A DNA stretch of 11,410 nt from Clostridiales bacterium (GTDB lineage Bacteria > Bacillota > Clostridia > Christensenellales > Aristaeellaceae), in NCBI GenBank assembly GCA_012512355.1, contig JAAZEI010000142.1, positions 1 to 11,410 on the forward strand, read 5' to 3'. The notes under the pieces were generated by a model. The model ran no database searches and was not told where the DNA came from. It saw nothing but the letters and a program-made list of their open reading frames with translations. Shown here one piece after another: positions 9,071-11,410 of the stretch; position 1 is the stretch's first letter; each line of letters starts with the position of its first letter. The position numbers were made by a program, and so were the translations under genes.

Positions 9071-10096
9071 TTAATCTCTTTCTCTGCGCATCTTTTTGCG
9101 GATGACGGGGATCATGATCTGGATAAAGACCGCCAGCAGCAGGATAGAACCCTTAATGGTATCGTTGATGAGGGCATCAAAGCCCATGGAAGCAATGATT
9201 TTATCGATGATGGTATAAGACATGGCGCCAAATAAGACACCCATCAGTTTGCCTTTGCCGCCGGACATGCTAACCCCACCGATGACCACCGCTGCAATGG
9301 CATACATCTCATTGCTGCGGCCCAAGGTGGCCGGGTCGACCGATCCGTTCATGGCCAGCCATAAAAAAGAAGCCAGTCCGCACAGAACCCCTGTGATGGT
9401 ATAGACGCTGACACGCACCCAATCAACATTGATGCCAGCCAGGACGGCCGCGTGTTCGTTGCTGCCTACGGCATAAATGGTGCGGCCATATTTGGTGGAG
9501 GTGGAAATAAATACCATGATAATCATGGTCAGGATGAGCACCATGCCCACCATGGGGATCAGACCAAAGAGTTTGCTTTGCCCAAATCCATAAAAGGCGT
9601 CGTAGGAGCTGAGGGTGCCGTCCATGTTATAAATGCTTTTGCGCTCAACACTGCGAAGATAAAACTGGGCGATAGACCTGAAAATCATCATCGTGCCCAG
9701 GGTGACGATAAATGGGGGCATCTTTACCTTGCCAATGAGCAGACCGTTGATGCTGCCAAAGATGAAGCCTGAGGCCAGGGCAAACAGCAGCGTGAGGATG
9801 GGGCTGTTGGTGGCATTAAACACAACCACCGAAAGACCGCCGATGAGAGCGACCATGCTGCCCACGGATAGGTCAATGCCGCCGGTGATAATGGCCAGGC
9901 CCATGCCAAAGGCGATGATCCCCACCAGGGTGGAGTGGCGCAGGATGTTCATCACGCCGCTCCAGGTAGTGGCGCCGCCGTTTATCCACAGATAGGCTAG
10001 CAGGATGGCAATAAATATGAAAATAAAACTATAGTTGCCAAGCACGCGGGAGATGGATTTTTTGGGATTAGCCTGCGCTTCGTTTGTCTTGGTCAT
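9071..10096 (-). CDS. Sugar ABC transporter permease, RbsC-like (CUT2 family)
   Basis: Inner-membrane channel subunit of an ABC importer, 341 residues, full length for the BPD_transp_2 family. Seen: a polar N-terminus, then about eight to ten hydrophobic segments (e.g. 22-38, 58-93, 98-122, 130-147, 177-198, 228-249, 265-275, 283-295, 313-332), the family signature GGIDLSVGSMVAL (72-84), and a cytoplasmic coupling-loop region AAVVIGGVSMSGGKGK (268-283); the end is strongly basic (RKKMRRERD). ATG 10096 has GGAGG on the same strand about 12 bases upstream (around 10109-10113) and an in-frame stop just beyond, so no earlier start exists. The gene begins 29 bases inside the end of the ATPase gene, so translation is probably coupled. 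Substrate is not predictable from the permease; ribose, xylose, galactose, myo-inositol or autoinducer-2 types all share this fold. Confidence 0.94.
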   Translation of the reverse strand: MTKTNEAQANPKKSISRVLGNYSFIFIFIAILLAYLWINGGATTWSGVMNILRHSTLVGIIAFGMGLAIITGGIDLSVGSMVALIGGLSVVVFNATNSPILTLLFALASGFIFGSINGLLIGKVKMPPFIVTLGTMMIFRSIAQFYLRSVERKSIYNMDGTLSSYDAFYGFGQSKLFGLIPMVGMVLILTMIIMVFISTSTKYGRTIYAVGSNEHAAVLAGINVDWVRVSVYTITGVLCGLASFLWLAMNGSVDPATLGRSNEMYAIAAVVIGGVSMSGGKGKLMGVLFGAMSYTIIDKIIASMGFDALINDTIKGSILLLAVFIQIMIPVIRKKMRRERD

Positions 10097-11410
10097 GAAG
10101 ATTTGTTACCTCCGTAGATTTGATGGCGTTGGTCGCACTGAGGACCACACGCTCCTCGGTGATTTCATGGCGCTGCAAAATAGAATGGATGCTGCCATGA
10201 TAAAACACAATGCAGCGGTCTGCAACTTTTTGGATTTCCTGGATTTCAAGCGTATTGACCAGGATGGTTTTGCCCGAGGATGCGAGCTGCTGTATCAGCC
10301 TGTAAATCTCTGCCTTGGAGCCTACATCAATGCCCTGGGTGGGGTTGTCAAGCAGCAAAATATCTGCCTGCGTGTTGAGCCAGCGCGCCAGGATAACCTT
10401 CTGCTGGTTGCCCCCAGAGAGTGAATTGATGGAAGCGTGGGGTGAATTGGCCTTGATGGACAGGCTGTTCTTGTGAAGATTGTAGCGTTTGATTTCTTTG
10501 TTTACCTTGATGACAGGCCTGCGGGCGGAGAGGCGATGCTCAGAGACATAGAAGTTCTCCAGCAGAGAAAAATCCGGGATAATGGAATTTTCTTTTCGGT
10601 TGGCCGCGATCATCGACAGCCTGTTGCGCATCGCGCTGTGTACGGTATTGTTGGTGATCAGTTTGCCCCACAGCTTCAGTTCGCCGCCTTTGATGGGTAA
10701 AACGCCAAAAATAGTGCGCATCATTTCGCTGACACCCGCCCCTTTAAGGCCGGTAAAGCCGACGATTTCACCCTTTCTGACTGAGAAAGTGACATCGCGG
10801 AAATGTTCACCCGACAGGCCGTTCAGCTCCAAAATTGTCTCGCCCAGGGGTCTGTCTTCATAGGCGCCCTGCTCAGTATAGTGCTGGCCCACCATCAGCC
10901 TGGCAACCTGGGAGGGGCTCACGTCAGCAATATTTCCGCTTTGAATCAATAGGCCGTTGCGCAGCACGGTATAGCTGTCGGCAATCTGGAATATTTCCTG
11001 CATTTTGTGGGAAATAAAGATAAAAGATTTTCCCTGGGCTTTCAATTGCCGGATGATGTCAAAGAGTTTTTCGATTTCTTCGGTATTGAGCGAGGTTGTG
11101 GGTTCATCCAGGATAAAAAGCTCTGCTTTGGCATGCAGTGCTTTGACAATCTCCAGCAGTTGTTTTTTGCTGGGGTCAAGCTCTGATACCATCGCGGTGG
11201 GGGAAATATCAACTTCCAATTGGGCCAATAGATCTTGCGTCTGCGCAATCATTTCCTTTTTTTTGAGGATGCCAAACCCCCTCACGATTTCCTTGCGCAA
11301 AAATATATTTTCGTAAACGCGCAAGTCGTTGAACAGGTTCAATTCCTGATGAACAAAGGCGATGCCGGCCCGCTGCGCGTCGCGGATGGTAGTATTATCA
11401 AGGGGCTTTC
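10068..11410 (-). CDS. Sugar ABC transporter ATP-binding protein, RbsA-like double-NBD, N-terminus beyond the window
   Basis: Cytoplasmic motor of the importer whose channel is the next gene; 446 residues visible of about 500, the first Walker A lying off the right edge. Seen in order: Q-loop region FVHQELNLF (11333-11355), a degenerate first signature (SELDPSKKQ), first Walker B LFILDEPTTSL, first H-loop FISHKMQEI, then the second domain with a degenerate Walker A (GLKGAGVSE), a good signature LSGGNQQKV and second Walker B LLLDNPTQGIDVG, in which Asn (codon 10344-10346) replaces the usual catalytic Glu, and no H-loop His (NTLEIQEIQ). This asymmetry suggests one competent ATP site, made by the first domain's Walker motifs and the second domain's signature. 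Reading is open to the edge, so the TTG at 11342 is internal. No substrate-binding protein is in the window; it is probably upstream or elsewhere. Confidence 0.95.
   Translation of the reverse strand, partial: KPLDNTTIRDAQRAGIAFVHQELNLFNDLRVYENIFLRKEIVRGFGILKKKEMIAQTQDLLAQLEVDISPTAMVSELDPSKKQLLEIVKALHAKAELFILDEPTTSLNTEEIEKLFDIIRQLKAQGKSFIFISHKMQEIFQIADSYTVLRNGLLIQSGNIADVSPSQVARLMVGQHYTEQGAYEDRPLGETILELNGLSGEHFRDVTFSVRKGEIVGFTGLKGAGVSEMMRTIFGVLPIKGGELKLWGKLITNNTVHSAMRNRLSMIAANRKENSIIPDFSLLENFYVSEHRLSARRPVIKVNKEIKRYNLHKNSLSIKANSPHASINSLSGGNQQKVILARWLNTQADILLLDNPTQGIDVGSKAEIYRLIQQLASSGKTILVNTLEIQEIQKVADRCIVFYHGSIHSILQRHEITEERVVLSATNAIKSTEVTNLHDQDKRSAG

Noticed and set aside
11340..11342. TTG as the start of the ABC ATPase
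   Set aside because: The frame stays open to the window edge and the upstream residues (ending in FVHQE) complete the conserved Q-loop, so the codon is internal Leu.

Overview
The window looks like a stretch of bacterial chromosome from a Gram-positive anaerobe, probably of the Clostridia and of moderate to high GC. Grounds are the strong AGGAGG-type ribosome binding sites, a TTG start decided by a Shine-Dalgarno site, a canonical TTGACA/TATGAT promoter, a single-polypeptide dimeric-type glycyl-tRNA synthetase, and a large membrane-anchored PQQ-like propeller protein of a kind I associate with Firmicutes. The taxonomic call is inference. I see no mobile element, CRISPR array, tRNA or rRNA.

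Layout. (1) Bases 1-988, minus strand: the first 329 residues of an F1 ATPase beta subunit, running off the left edge. Its sequence matches the alternate, Na+-translocating 'N-ATPase' family rather than the housekeeping F-ATPase, and it appears to be the first gene of its operon, as is usual for N-ATPase. (2) Bases 989-1351: a divergent intergenic region with no gene I can support. (3) Bases 1352-5822, plus strand: a consensus promoter, glycyl-tRNA synthetase, then 30 bases later a 979-residue membrane-anchored beta-propeller protein, ending at a clear Rho-independent terminator. (4) Bases 5832-8995, plus strand: a possible 31-residue small ORF with an excellent ribosome binding site, glycerol kinase, and a phosphoglucomutase/phosphomannomutase. 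(5) Bases 9022-9052: a perfect 10-bp hairpin flanked by A and T runs, serving as a shared terminator for converging units. (6) Bases 9071-11410, minus strand: permease and ATPase (5' end outside the window) of a ribose-type (CUT2) sugar ABC importer, overlapping by 29 bases.

The genes read as ordinary central functions: ion-coupled ATP metabolism, translation, glycerol and hexose-phosphate metabolism, and sugar uptake. I do not see a clearly new multi-gene system. The points most worth a second look are the N-ATPase beta subunit with a Cys-Ser substitution in a conserved F1 motif; the propeller protein with its long disordered repeat linker, linked to glyS; the small ORF and possible competing hairpins ahead of glpK; and a glycerol kinase with Asp where Gram-positive homologues carry the HPr-phosphorylated His.
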